Positions 19,146 through 28,326 are shown, counted from the first letter of the stretch. The stretch: DNA of 64,000 nt from Aureimonas sp. AU20 (GCF_001442755.1 NZ_CP006367.1:1364001-1428000); one strand, 5' to 3'. The notes: generated from the letters alone by a model not told the origin. Translations and numbers: made by a program.

Positions 19146-21740
19146 TTACCCGTTTCGTGCTCCGGCGACGGCCCGGGCGAGGGCCTTCACCAGTTCCTGC
19201 GCATCGAACGGCTTCTTGATCGCGCCGGCACCGGCCGCGTCCTCGGGCAGTTCGATCTTTTCGCCATAGCCGGTCACGAAGACGAAGGGAATGTCGCGGC
19301 GCCGCAAGTCGGGCACGAGCGAGAAACTCGTCTCGCTGCCCAGATTGACGTCGAGGAGCGCAACGTCCACCGCCTGGCTTTCCAGAAGCTTGCGCGCCTC
19401 CGAAACGCTGGCCGCCAGATGCACCTCGCGCACGCCCTGGTCGATCAGAAGCTGCTCGGCGTCGAGCGAGATGATCATGTTGTCTTCGAGAATGAGGGCG
19501 CGAAGGCCGTTCAGGATTTCGGGGCCGGCCGGGCGCGACATGGTCTCTGTTTCCTTCGGCAGCGCGGTCGCGGGAAGGGGGGCGACGGTCTGGATGTGGA
19601 AGACCTGCGCCGGCAGCCGGAAATGGGCGCGAAGCCCGCTAAGGCGGAAGTCCAGCCGCGCCTCGCCGCCCAGATCGTGCGGGATCGAGCGCTCGATGAT
19701 GGTGGAGCCGAAGCCCCGGCGCGTCGGCGCGGTGACCGGCGGCCCGCCGCTTTCGGTCCAGTCGATGCCGCAGCTTCCGTTCTCGTCCAACCGCCAGACG
19801 ACGCTGACGCTGCCCGAGGAATCCGACAGCGCGCCGTATTTCGCCGAGTTCGTCACCAGTTCGTGGAACACGAGCGCGAGCGTGGAAAAGGCCGCGGCCT
19901 CCACGCAGATCGGCGGTCCGTCGAGATGCACCCGGTCCTGCTTGGAGCCGATATAGGCGAGTACCTCGGTGCGTATGATGTCCTGCAGCGAGGTGGAGGA
20001 AAACTGCTCGCTGGTGATCTGGTCGTGCGCGCGCGCCAGGGCCTGGATACGCCCGCCGATGATCCGAGCGAAACCGTCCACGTCCCGCGCGCTGGGCTTG
20101 GACTGCACCACGAGCGCGCGAATCAGGCTGAGGATGTTGCGCACCCGGTGGTTCAGCTCGGCGATCAAGAGCTCCTGCCGCTGAGCGGCGAGCATCTGCT
20201 GGCGCTCGCTCTCCTCGTTGAAGCGCAAGAGCACTTCCAGGATCGAAACGCGCAGCGATTCACCGGCCTTCACCTCGCTCTCGGTCCAGGGGAGGGACTT
20301 GCCGAGCACCGTTTCCTTCCAGGCCTCGAAGCTCTTGCGCGGCGTCAGCCGGGCGCCGTTGGGTCCGATCATCCGCTCCTTGGTCTTGGGATCGCCCGCC
20401 CAGGTGACGGTCTGCACGATCTCGCGGCGGAAGAAGAGGATGTAGTCGCGCGGCGAACGCGAGATGGGAATGGCGAGAACGCCGGCCACGCGGTCGCTAT
20501 AGTCGGCGGCCGGCGCGTGATGGGCCGACAGCTCGTCGGTGGCGTAGACGCGGCTGGAGCCGGCCCGATTCAGGAAGCGGGCGAGCGACTGCAGCTCCTC
20601 GCGCGACAGGCCGACGCCGTGCGTGCGCTCCTGGCCCTTGGCCCAGACCGCGAACCCGTCGCAGGGAATGATCTCGCGCAGCTCCTCGGCAAAATCGGCC
20701 ACGGCCTCGACCGAGGGCGAGGCGGCGACGAGCTTGGAGACGAAGCGGTCGTGCTGCTCGCGCGTCGCCTCGTCCACCCGCTTGGCCTCCTTGTAGAGGC
20801 GGCCCTCGATGATGAGCGAGACCATCTGCCCGAAGAGCTCGGTCGCGCTGCGGATTTCCATGGTCAGGTGGCGCGGCGCGTAGTGATGGAGGGCGAAGAG
20901 GCCCCAGAGCTTGCCGTCGATCACGATCGAAATCGACATGGAGGCCGAGACGCCCATGTTGGAGAGATATTCGATATGGATCGGCGACACGCTGCGCAGC
21001 ACCGATAGCGACAAGTCGAGCGGGCGCCCGTGCGGATCGAGCTCGGGCAGGACGGGGATCGGCACGGCGCCGACATCGGCGATGATGCGGATCTGGTTCT
21101 GGACGTAGAGGCGGCGGGCCTGGGCGGGAATGTCGGCGGCGGGATAGTTCAGCCCCAGGAACGAGCCGAGGCCGCCGCGCACGGATTCGGCCACCACGGC
21201 GCCGGCGCCGCTGGAGGCGAAGCGATAGAGCATGACGCGGTCGAAGCCGGTGATGCCGCGCAGCTGGCGCACGCATTCGCGGTAGAGCCCGTCGAGCCCA
21301 TCCGTGCGCTGGACGCGCGAGATCATGCTCTTGATCAGCGCGCCGGGATTGATGCCGGCGGCGCGCGCGGCGGGCTCGGCCTCCACCACCAGCGTCGAGC
21401 CGATCACATGGATGGCGACGTCGAAGGGGCGCCCGTCGCCGAACAGGTCGAAGCCGAAGAGCCGCTCCACTCCATCGCTGGAGGAAAGGATCTGCAACCG
21501 GCCGCGAATGGCGTGGACGGAGCTTTCCGGGAACAGGAAGAGCAGCGGCTCGCCCAGGAGGGCGTCCGCGTCGTGCGGCGTGAAATCGGCGATGTTGGCG
21601 GACACGCGCTCGATCAGCCAGTCCATAGAGGCCGCGACCAGGAAGCCGAAATCCTGGATGCGGCCGAGGAACTGGATGGGCTCGCGGTCGCAATTGGTCA
21701 GGTCGACGTCGTGATCTCTCGAAGCGGGAAAATTCGTCAA
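19146..21740 (-). CDS. bphP: Bacteriophytochrome HWE-family histidine kinase with fused receiver domain
   Basis: A red/far-red light sensor of 864 residues. Order: PAS with biliverdin-binding Cys17 (LTNCDREPIQF), GAF with the DIP motif (203-205), PHY with the PRxSF tongue motif (PRKSF, 467-471), HWE kinase and a C-terminal receiver. The kinase H-box is AELNHRVRN (His531), its N-box HELVTNSAKYG, and IDWTE supplies the WxE of the HWE family. The receiver acceptor is Asp797 (LLDVNL). The start is a TTG at 21738-21740 that overlaps the heme oxygenase stop as TTGA; the longer open frame upstream is just an off-frame reading of that gene. All chromophore and phosphotransfer residues I can check are present. 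The output partner is not encoded nearby. Confidence 0.93.
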   Translation of the reverse strand: MTNFPASRDHDVDLTNCDREPIQFLGRIQDFGFLVAASMDWLIERVSANIADFTPHDADALLGEPLLFLFPESSVHAIRGRLQILSSSDGVERLFGFDLFGDGRPFDVAIHVIGSTLVVEAEPAARAAGINPGALIKSMISRVQRTDGLDGLYRECVRQLRGITGFDRVMLYRFASSGAGAVVAESVRGGLGSFLGLNYPAADIPAQARRLYVQNQIRIIADVGAVPIPVLPELDPHGRPLDLSLSVLRSVSPIHIEYLSNMGVSASMSISIVIDGKLWGLFALHHYAPRHLTMEIRSATELFGQMVSLIIEGRLYKEAKRVDEATREQHDRFVSKLVAASPSVEAVADFAEELREIIPCDGFAVWAKGQERTHGVGLSREELQSLARFLNRAGSSRVYATDELSAHHAPAADYSDRVAGVLAIPISRSPRDYILFFRREIVQTVTWAGDPKTKERMIGPNGARLTPRKSFEAWKETVLGKSLPWTESEVKAGESLRVSILEVLLRFNEESERQQMLAAQRQELLIAELNHRVRNILSLIRALVVQSKPSARDVDGFARIIGGRIQALARAHDQITSEQFSSTSLQDIIRTEVLAYIGSKQDRVHLDGPPICVEAAAFSTLALVFHELVTNSAKYGALSDSSGSVSVVWRLDENGSCGIDWTESGGPPVTAPTRRGFGSTIIERSIPHDLGGEARLDFRLSGLRAHFRLPAQVFHIQTVAPLPATALPKETETMSRPAGPEILNGLRALILEDNMIISLDAEQLLIDQGVREVHLAASVSEARKLLESQAVDVALLDVNLGSETSFSLVPDLRRRDIPFVFVTGYGEKIELPEDAAGAGAIKKPFDAQELVKALARAVAGARNG

Positions 21741-22384
21741 GAGAACGTCATCCTGATCCGGGCACCTTCGGCCAGGGCGCGAAAGGTGCGAAACGTCTGG
21801 TTGGCCGCCGCGACGGCCCGATCGGCTTCCCGCTCCGAAAGACCGGCCGCGCTCATCACGGCCAGCAGCCGGCGAAACGGCTCGGGATCGCTCGAAGCCA
21901 GGAGATAGCGCACCGGCAGGCGAGAGCCGGGGCTGCGGCGCAAGGCCTTGAGAAGAAAGGCCGCTCCCAGCCGCGAGCCTTCCAGAACATAGGCCGCGCC
22001 CAGCGCCTCGGGAAGGGAGGGCGAAAGCGGCAAGCGCGCCGGCGCGGCGAAACGGGGCAGCGCCAGATCGCGGCAGTCGGCCGCCAGCGCCGCAAGGCGG
22101 CCGCCCGGCTCCCACGCCGCCGGGTTGGACCGCGCCAGCGGACTCTGCCGCAGGAGGGGCTCGACCGCCTCGTGCCCGGCGCGGTTGGTCAGGAGAAAGC
22201 AGGCATAAAGAGCCTCCGCGCCCGGCGCCAACATGCCGTCGAAGCCGGCGTCCAGCGCCTCGTGCTCGGCGCGAGTTTCCAAGCGGAGCCTGTCGCGAAG
22301 CCGGGGGGTGGTCGCCGGTTCCGGCTGGCCGGAGGAACTGGTGGCTTCGCGGGGCAAGAACGGTCCTCGATGGTCGGGCAGCAT
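21737..22384 (-). CDS. bphO: Biliverdin-producing heme oxygenase
   Basis: A 215-residue heme oxygenase that opens heme to biliverdin, the chromophore of the phytochrome encoded immediately downstream. The region LRLETRAEHEALDAGF supplies the proximal histidine at the expected N-terminal position, and AAYVLEGSRLGAAFL matches the distal-helix glycine-rich segment. The ATG at 22382-22384 with an AGGTGG upstream is preferred over a TTG at 22435. Its stop overlaps the phytochrome start by four bases, so the two are translationally coupled, as in many bphO-bphP operons. Confidence 0.87.
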   Translation of the reverse strand: MLPDHRGPFLPREATSSSGQPEPATTPRLRDRLRLETRAEHEALDAGFDGMLAPGAEALYACFLLTNRAGHEAVEPLLRQSPLARSNPAAWEPGGRLAALAADCRDLALPRFAAPARLPLSPSLPEALGAAYVLEGSRLGAAFLLKALRRSPGSRLPVRYLLASSDPEPFRRLLAVMSAAGLSEREADRAVAAANQTFRTFRALAEGARIRMTFS

Positions 22385-22451
22385 TGGCCACCTGGGAGAC
22401 GATTCGACGATTCGGCGGCGGATCAACGCCTGCAAGCCGATCCGGCCGCGT

Positions 22452-22475
22452 TGTCAAACGGTCTTCATGGACCGT
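22452..22475 (-). promoter_or_regulatory. Candidate promoter/operator of the bphO-bphP operon
   Basis: On the minus strand a perfect -35-like TTGACA (22452-22457) is directly preceded by an inverted repeat ACGGTC-N6-GACCGT (22458-22475). It lies about 70-90 bases upstream of the heme oxygenase start. A clear -10 is not visible, so the promoter call is tentative; the repeat could also be the tail of another transcript. Confidence 0.4.
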
Positions 22476-22521
22476 CTAAGTGGAACGGGCGGGCCGACGG
22501 CGCAAGGCACGATCGACCTCG

Positions 22522-23814
22522 TCAAAACCGATCGCGCAGCGCATACCATGTCATCGCGAGAAAAAGGAGAGGCGCGCGAAGGGCCGAACCGCCGGGAAAG
22601 GCGGGGATGCGCAGCGCCTCCAGTTCGGCCAGTCGATCCTGGTTTCCCAGCACCCGTTCGGCATAGAGCCGCCCGGTATAGTGGGACAGAAGCACGCCGT
22701 GCCCGGAAAAGCCGCCGATCACCGTAAGCCCCGGCTCGGGGCTCGCGACATAGGGCATGCGCGGCATGGTGACGCCAACCGACCCGCCCCAGGCATGGGT
22801 GAAACCGACATCCGCCAGATGCGGATAGATCGAGACGACCTGACGCCGGATCTGGCCGACGATATCGCCCTCCGCCGAGGAATAGGCCTCGCGGCCGCCG
22901 AACAGGAGGCGGTTGTCGGGCGTCTTTCGGAAGTAGCGCACCACGAAGCGGGAATCGTCCGCCGCTTCGCCCCCCGGAAGCACGAGGCCCGGTTCGGCCA
23001 GGGGCTCGGTCGCCGCGATGAAGGAGCGGATCGGCATGACATGCGCCGCGTTCGCCCGGCTCAGCCCTTCGCCATGGGCGTTGACCGCCATCAGCGCGCG
23101 CTGGGCGCGCACTGTGCCGAAGGGCGTCTCGGCCTCGACCGCCGTGCCGCGCCGGTGAAGACGCGTCACCGGCGTTTCCTCGTAGAGCGCGGCGCCCGCC
23201 CTTGCCGCCGCGCGGCCCGTGCCGATCAGGAGCTTCATCGGGTGGAGATGCCCGGTGCCGGTGTCGATGACGCCGGCGTGGTATTGCGGCGAGCCGAGGC
23301 GCGCCTCCGTTTCCTCGCGGCCGAGAAAGCGGGCATGGGGATAGGCGTAGCGTTCAGTCAGGATTTCGGCGTGGCGGCGATAGCTCTCGACATAGCGCCG
23401 CTTGTGCGCCAGCGAGAGCTGGCCGGGCCGGTAGTCGGCCTCGATCCCGTGTGCCGCCATCATCTCGTGCAGATGGGTCTTGGCGTCCTCGGCCATGGCG
23501 AAGAGCACGCGCGAGCGCTCCAGCCCGACCTCGCGCTCCAGGTCTTCGGGCCATTGCCGCTGGCCGGTGCCGAACTGGCCGCCATTGCGGCCCGAGGCAC
23601 CGTCCCCAAGCCTTGCCGCCTCCAGAAGCGCCACGCGGACGCCGCGACCCGCCAGATGCAGCGCGGCGGACAGGCCGGTGAAGCCGCCGCCGACAATGAG
23701 CGTGTCCACCTCGATCGAGTCGTCCAGCCGGGGATAGCGCGGCCGCTCGCCCGCCGAGTCCTCGTACCAGGAGCGGCCGGGCGAAATGGGAGATTGGTAG
23801 GAGCCGGCGCTCAT
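22522..23814 (-). CDS. puuB: FAD-dependent oxidoreductase, gamma-glutamylputrescine oxidase-like (PuuB)
   Basis: A 430-residue DAO-family flavoprotein. The FAD-binding motif is DTLIVGGGFTGLSAALHLA (near residue 37), followed by ASGRNGGQFGTGQRQ, and a C-terminal FAD contact IGGFSGHGVLLSHYTG. PuuB oxidises gamma-glutamylputrescine to the aldehyde with release of ammonia and peroxide. The assignment to putrescine rests on the gene lying 10 bases downstream of a PuuA-like synthetase and on the potFGHI importer nearby; other amine substrates remain possible. No puuC or puuD is present in the window. Confidence 0.82.
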   Translation of the reverse strand: MSAGSYQSPISPGRSWYEDSAGERPRYPRLDDSIEVDTLIVGGGFTGLSAALHLAGRGVRVALLEAARLGDGASGRNGGQFGTGQRQWPEDLEREVGLERSRVLFAMAEDAKTHLHEMMAAHGIEADYRPGQLSLAHKRRYVESYRRHAEILTERYAYPHARFLGREETEARLGSPQYHAGVIDTGTGHLHPMKLLIGTGRAAARAGAALYEETPVTRLHRRGTAVEAETPFGTVRAQRALMAVNAHGEGLSRANAAHVMPIRSFIAATEPLAEPGLVLPGGEAADDSRFVVRYFRKTPDNRLLFGGREAYSSAEGDIVGQIRRQVVSIYPHLADVGFTHAWGGSVGVTMPRMPYVASPEPGLTVIGGFSGHGVLLSHYTGRLYAERVLGNQDRLAELEALRIPAFPGGSALRAPLLFLAMTWYALRDRF

Positions 23815-23824
23815 CGGGCGCGGC

Positions 23825-25348
23825 TCAAACGTTCAGGAGAAGGAATTCGCGTTCCCAGGGACTGATGACCTGCATGAAGGTTTCGAACTCGCCGCGCTTG
23901 ATGCCGGTATAGGTGGCCACGAACTCGCGGCTGAACACGTCGTGGAACGCGTCCTCCGCCTCGAAGGCGGCGACCGCCTCCAGAAGGCCGCGCGGCAGCG
24001 AGATGACGCCGTCCTCGTTCACCGTCCGGTCGGTCGGCTGGTCCGGCTCCACCGCATTCACCATGCCGAGCCAGCCGCAGGCGAGCGAGGCGGCGAGCGC
24101 GAGATAGGGATTGGTGTCGGAGGAGGGCAGGCGGTTCTCGACGCGCCGCGAGGAGGCGTCCGAGGTCGGCACGCGAAAGGCCGTGGTGCGGTTGTCGTAG
24201 CCCCAGGCATTGTTGGTGGGGGCAGACATGCCGTGGGTCAGCCGGCGATAGGAGTTCACATAGGGCGCCATCATCACCAGCGCCGCCGGCACGTAACGCT
24301 GCATTCCGCCCAGGAAATGGAAGAAGAGCGGCGAGGGGCTGCCGTCCTCGTTGGAGAAGACGTTCTGCCCGGTGACCGCGTCCACCACCGACTGGTGGAT
24401 ATGCAGCGCCGAGCCGGGCTGGCCTTGGATGGGCTTGGCCATGAACGTGGCGTAGATGTCGTGCTTGAGCGCGGCCTCGCGGATCGTGCGCTTGAACATG
24501 AAGACCTGGTCGGCCAGCTCGATCGGGTCGCCGTGCCGCAGGTTGATCTCCAGCTGCGCCGCGCCGTCCTCGTGGATCAGCGTGTCGATCTCCAACCCTT
24601 GCGCGTCGGAGAAATGGTAGATGTCGTCGATCAGTTCGTCGAACTCGTTGACCCCGCCGATCGAATAGGCCTGCCCGCCCGAGATCTGCCGGCCCGAGCG
24701 ACCGATCGGCGGGGTGAGGGGATAGTCGGGATCGACATTCTTGGAAACGAGATAGAACTCGATCTCGGGCGCGACGATCGGCTTCCAGCCCCGGCTCTCG
24801 TAGAGCGCGACGACGCGCTTGAGCACGTTGCGCGGCGTGTAGGCCACGGCCTCGCCCGCCGTGTCCACGAGATCGCAGATCACCTGCGCGGTCGGGTCGG
24901 TTTCCCAAGGCACGGCCGAAAGCGTCGAGAGATCGGGCACGAGCTTCAGGTCGCCGTCGTTGGGCGAATAGCGGAACTCGCCGGTCTCGTCGGGATACTC
25001 GCCCGAGATCGTGTGCATGAACAGCGCCGAGGGCAGGGCGAGCGAGGTGTTACCGGTGAACTTCTTGGCCGGCATCATCTTGCCGCGCGCCACGCCCGCG
25101 AGATCGGGCGTGATGCATTCCACATCCTCGATGCCGCGCGCGCGCAACCATTCGCCCGCCTCGGCCATGGACGGCACGCCCCGTCGCGAATCCAGGAAGC
25201 GCGGCCGCTCGGGCTCGGCCTCGCGGCGCGACAGGCCGATGCGCCCGCCCGATCCCGTGCGCTCCACCGTGCGGCGCTTGGGCTTGTCGCGCTTGATCTT
25301 GGAGGGAGACGCCTGCTCGAGTTTGGGAGGCCGGGTGCGATCTGCCAT
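23825..25348 (-). CDS. puuA: Glutamine synthetase family, gamma-glutamylputrescine synthetase-like (PuuA)
   Basis: A 507-residue GS-family ligase expected to join glutamate to putrescine with ATP. GS catalytic motifs are visible: IVAPEIEFYL, EDGAAQLEIN, GSALHIHQSV and NRLPSSDTNPYLALAA. It carries a basic N-terminal extension of roughly 60 residues (KIKRDKPKRR and following) ahead of the usual PuuA start, an oddity. The ATG at 25346-25348 has AGGA upstream; the frame remains open far beyond it but without coding character. First gene of puuA-puuB. Context with potFGHI supports putrescine, though other amines are not excluded. Confidence 0.85.
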   Translation of the reverse strand: MADRTRPPKLEQASPSKIKRDKPKRRTVERTGSGGRIGLSRREAEPERPRFLDSRRGVPSMAEAGEWLRARGIEDVECITPDLAGVARGKMMPAKKFTGNTSLALPSALFMHTISGEYPDETGEFRYSPNDGDLKLVPDLSTLSAVPWETDPTAQVICDLVDTAGEAVAYTPRNVLKRVVALYESRGWKPIVAPEIEFYLVSKNVDPDYPLTPPIGRSGRQISGGQAYSIGGVNEFDELIDDIYHFSDAQGLEIDTLIHEDGAAQLEINLRHGDPIELADQVFMFKRTIREAALKHDIYATFMAKPIQGQPGSALHIHQSVVDAVTGQNVFSNEDGSPSPLFFHFLGGMQRYVPAALVMMAPYVNSYRRLTHGMSAPTNNAWGYDNRTTAFRVPTSDASSRRVENRLPSSDTNPYLALAASLACGWLGMVNAVEPDQPTDRTVNEDGVISLPRGLLEAVAAFEAEDAFHDVFSREFVATYTGIKRGEFETFMQVISPWEREFLLLNV

Positions 25349-25637
25349 GCGTTCCTGCGCGGAATTTCGGTTGCCTCGACCATACCCGCCCCGGAGCCAA
25401 CCGCAAGGCGCCCCGGCGAAGCGGGCTCGCGCGAGAGGGCTGGAAATCGCCGGGCCGATCGGGCACAGGGCGATAAGGGGACCTTTGTAACGACGGGGCG
25501 GCTGTACCCGATGCGATCGATCCGCTCGGGCATCGGGGGGCTGCGCATCGTGCGTCATGGAAATGACATCGAAGCCCCTATTTGAGGTCGAAGCCGCCAA
25601 GGGGCGGGCATGGAGGCCGCAGGACGCGGTGGATGGC

Positions 25638-26429
25638 ATGACCGAAACGACCCAGCAGAAGCTAAAGACCCAAGGTCTGGAAGACACGATGAGCCGGGGC
25701 GGCCTTGCCGCCCGAATGGTTCAGAAACTCGTGGACGGCGCCGAGAGCCTCAATCTCAAGCATTCCGCCATCGGCAACCCGGCGGTCTATCCGACCGACG
25801 ACTTTCCCTGGGCACGCGAGGTGGAGCGGGAATGGCGGCTGATTCGCGCCGAGCTCGACAAGATCCTGGTGCGCAAGGGCGATCTGCCCGCCTTTCACGA
25901 GATCTCCTCGGAAGTGCGTTCCATCTCGTCCGACCAGAACTGGAAGACCTTTTTCCTCTGCGGCTACGGCATCAAGTCCGAGGAGGCGATCGCCCAGTGC
26001 CCGGAGACTTGGCGCATCCTGCAGAAGATCCCGGGGCTGAAGTCGGCCATGTTCTCGATCTTCGAGCCGGGCAAGCACCTGCCGCCCCATCGCGGGCCCT
26101 ATAACGGCGTCCTGCGCTTCCATCTGGGGCTCGTGGTGCCGCCCGAGCCCGACAAGATCGGCATCCGCGTCGCCGACCAGACCTGCCATTGGGAAGAGGG
26201 CAAGGCGCTGATCTTCGACGACGCCTACGAGCACGAGGCCTGGAACCATTCCGACAAGGTGCGGGTCGTGCTCTTCGTGGATTTCGAGAAGCCGCTGCGC
26301 TTTCCCGCCAATCTCACCAACAAGGCGGTGCTCAACCTCGCCATGTTCACGCCGTTCATCCGCGAGGGTTACAAGGCGCACAAGGCCTGGGAAAAGATGT
26401 TCTACGGGGAAGGCCGCAAGCACCGATGA
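25638..26429 (+). CDS. Aspartyl/asparaginyl beta-hydroxylase family (LpxO/OlsC-like)
   Basis: An Fe(II)/2-oxoglutarate-dependent hydroxylase of 263 residues. Conserved metal and cosubstrate segments are SIFEPGKHLPPHRGPYNGVL and ALIFDDAYEHEAWN with the two iron-binding histidines, followed by VRVVLFVDF. In rhizobia and enterobacteria relatives hydroxylate the acyl chains of lipid A or ornithine lipids; the substrate here is unknown. Starts at 25557, 25638 and 25689 are possible; 25638 was used, and conservation is clear from about 25700. Its stop overlaps the start of the acetyltransferase gene (ATGA), so the two form a coupled pair divergent from puuAB. The 25349-25637 gap holds both promoters; I see no further gene. 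Confidence 0.82.
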   Translation: MTETTQQKLKTQGLEDTMSRGGLAARMVQKLVDGAESLNLKHSAIGNPAVYPTDDFPWAREVEREWRLIRAELDKILVRKGDLPAFHEISSEVRSISSDQNWKTFFLCGYGIKSEEAIAQCPETWRILQKIPGLKSAMFSIFEPGKHLPPHRGPYNGVLRFHLGLVVPPEPDKIGIRVADQTCHWEEGKALIFDDAYEHEAWNHSDKVRVVLFVDFEKPLRFPANLTNKAVLNLAMFTPFIREGYKAHKAWEKMFYGEGRKHR

Positions 26430-26983
26430 GTGAGACGGCGGGTCTGCCCCGGCCGCTCTGGCGCGCGATGGCGGCGGCGGACGTTCCCGGCGCCATCGCG
26501 GTGGCGGACGTGGTGCATCCCAGCTTCCCCGAAGGCCCGGCCATGTATCTCGACCGGATCGCCTTGTTCCCGGAAGGGTGTCTGGCGCTGGAGACCGAGG
26601 CGGGGGCGATCTGCGGCTACGCCATGGCCTACCCCGCCGCGCTCGGCGCGCCGCCGCCGCTCGACACCGCGCTCGGCGCGTTGGAGCCCGGCGCCGACGC
26701 GCTCTATCTTCATGACGTGGCGCTCCTGCCGGCGCTGCGTGGGCGCGGGCTGGCCGAGCCGGCAATCACCGGGTTGCTCTCGCTGGCGGACCGGCGCTCG
26801 CATCCCGCCATGCTCGTCTCGGTCTACGGCACCGCGCCCTATTGGCGCCGCTTCGGCTTCCGGCCGGCGGGCGAGACGATCGCGCCGGCCAAGCTCGCCT
26901 CCTATGGCGAGGGGGCAGTCTACATGGTTCGGCCAGCCTTCGTCCTTGGCGGCGGCGACGAGGGTGCGGGGGCGTCTGCCTGA
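26426..26983 (+). CDS. GNAT family N-acetyltransferase
   Basis: A 185-residue acetyltransferase. The acetyl-CoA binding segment is LHDVALLPALRGRGLAEPAI, matching the GNAT motif A pattern R/Q-x-x-G-x-G/A, and YWRRFGFRPAG forms the later motif. No signal peptide. The ATG at 26426 overlaps the hydroxylase stop by four bases. Substrate is unknown; position between polyamine genes raises the possibility of a polyamine or amino-group acceptor but there is no direct evidence. Confidence 0.85.
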   Translation: MSETAGLPRPLWRAMAAADVPGAIAVADVVHPSFPEGPAMYLDRIALFPEGCLALETEAGAICGYAMAYPAALGAPPPLDTALGALEPGADALYLHDVALLPALRGRGLAEPAITGLLSLADRRSHPAMLVSVYGTAPYWRRFGFRPAGETIAPAKLASYGEGAVYMVRPAFVLGGGDEGAGASA

Positions 26984-27099
26984 AAAACGAACAAGGTCTT
27001 AAAATCGGCGGCGGGGACTAGGAATCGCGGCCGCGCTTGGCGATATTGCCCGCACTGCAAGAGGGCGCCGAGCCCGCCGCGCGAGAAGGTCCGCCAGCG

Positions 27100-28191
27100 A
27101 TGAGACACAATGCCTTTGCCTTGGGGTTGGCCCTGGCCGCCTTCGCGAGCCATGGCGCCATGGCGCAGGAGAAGGTGCTCAATATCTTCAACTGGTCGGA
27201 CTATATCGACACCTCGATCGTCGACGACTTCACCAAGGAAACCGGCATCCGCGTCGTCTACGACGTGTACGATTCCAACGAGATCCTGGAAACGCGCCTC
27301 TTGGCCGGCGGCAGCGGCTACGACATCGTCGTGCCCTCGGCCGAGTATCTGCAGCGCCAGGTCCAGGCCGGCGTGTTCCAGAAGCTCGACAAGTCCAAGC
27401 TGCCGAACCTTTCCAACATGTGGCCGCTGGTGACCGAGCGCGTCGCCTCCTACGACCCGGACAACGCCTATTCCGTCAACTACATGTGGGGCACCACGGG
27501 CGTCGGCTACAATGTCGAGAAGGTCAAGGAGCTGCTGCCGGACGCGCCGCTGAACTCCTGGGCTCTCGTCTTCGATCCGAAGAACGCCGAGGCCCTGTCG
27601 AAATGCGGCATCGACATGCTGGACGCGCCGGGCGAGATCATTCCCGCGGCGCTGAGCTATCTCGGGCTCGACCCCAGCGCCTCGGATGCCGATTCGATCG
27701 GCAAGGCGGAAGCGCTGCTCCTGAAGGTTCGCCCCTTCATCCGCCGCTTCCATTCCTCCGAATATATCAACGCGCTCGCCAATGGCGACATCTGCGTCGC
27801 GGTCGGCTTCTCCGGCGACGTGTTCCAGGCGCGCACCCGCGCGGCCGAGGCCAAGCGCGGCGTCGACATCGGCTATTTCATCCCCCACGAAGGCACGATG
27901 ATGTGGTTCGACCAGATGGCGATCCCGTCCGACGCGCCGCATGTCGACGCGGCGCACCAGTTCATCAACTACATGATGCGGCCCGAGGTGATCGCCAAGG
28001 CGACGAACTTCGTCAGCTACGCCAACGGCAATCTCGCCTCGCAGAAGTTCGTGAACCCCGAAATCCTGAACGACACCTCAATCTATCCCGACGAGGCTAC
28101 GTTGAAGACGCTCTACGTCAAGAAGCCCTATGACGCGCGCGCCCAGCGCACCGTCACCCGCGCCTTCACCACCGTGAAGACCGGGCAGTAA
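27100..28191 (+). CDS. potF: Putrescine/polyamine ABC transporter binding protein PotF
   Basis: A 363-residue periplasmic polyamine-binding protein with Sec signal MRHNAFALGLALAAFASHGAMA. The mature start EKVLNIFNWSDYID is highly characteristic of PotD/PotF. It is the first gene of potFGHI and delivers putrescine to the PotHI permease. The ATG at 27100 was chosen over upstream in-frame starts because the signal peptide begins there. A GC-rich hairpin follows the gene before potG. Location beside puuA-puuB supports a putrescine uptake and breakdown role. Confidence 0.93.
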   Translation: MRHNAFALGLALAAFASHGAMAQEKVLNIFNWSDYIDTSIVDDFTKETGIRVVYDVYDSNEILETRLLAGGSGYDIVVPSAEYLQRQVQAGVFQKLDKSKLPNLSNMWPLVTERVASYDPDNAYSVNYMWGTTGVGYNVEKVKELLPDAPLNSWALVFDPKNAEALSKCGIDMLDAPGEIIPAALSYLGLDPSASDADSIGKAEALLLKVRPFIRRFHSSEYINALANGDICVAVGFSGDVFQARTRAAEAKRGVDIGYFIPHEGTMMWFDQMAIPSDAPHVDAAHQFINYMMRPEVIAKATNFVSYANGNLASQKFVNPEILNDTSIYPDEATLKTLYVKKPYDARAQRTVTRAFTTVKTGQ

Positions 28192-28236
28192 GCCCGGCGC
28201 CCCGGGCCGGCAGGCTCGGGCTCAAGCATCGCGATC

Positions 28237-28268
28237 GGACCGGGCGCTGGATCTTCCCGCGCCGGTCC
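28237..28268 (+). promoter_or_regulatory. Stem-loop between potF and potG
   Basis: GGACCGG and CCGGTCC pair (28237-28243, 28262-28268) and the stem extends inwards with GCGC on both sides around one bulged G. No T tract follows. As in the sugar importer operon, it sits right after the binding-protein gene and may stabilise its mRNA or attenuate downstream genes; inferred. Confidence 0.45.
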
Positions 28269-28326
28269 GGGCCAAGAGGCGCGCCGTCGAGGCACGGGCG
28301 CCTCCATGATCTGGTTCGGGGTAGAG

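Noticed and set aside
19092..21008. Plus-strand open frame of 638 codons across the phytochrome gene.
   Set aside because: The minus strand here encodes clear GAF, PHY, kinase and receiver motifs; the plus frame is a GC-rich shadow.
21741..22457. Extension of the phytochrome frame through the heme oxygenase gene, which would give a 1,103-residue protein.
   Set aside because: The added part is low-complexity and off-frame to a real heme oxygenase; the TTG at 21740 next to the heme oxygenase stop is the natural start.
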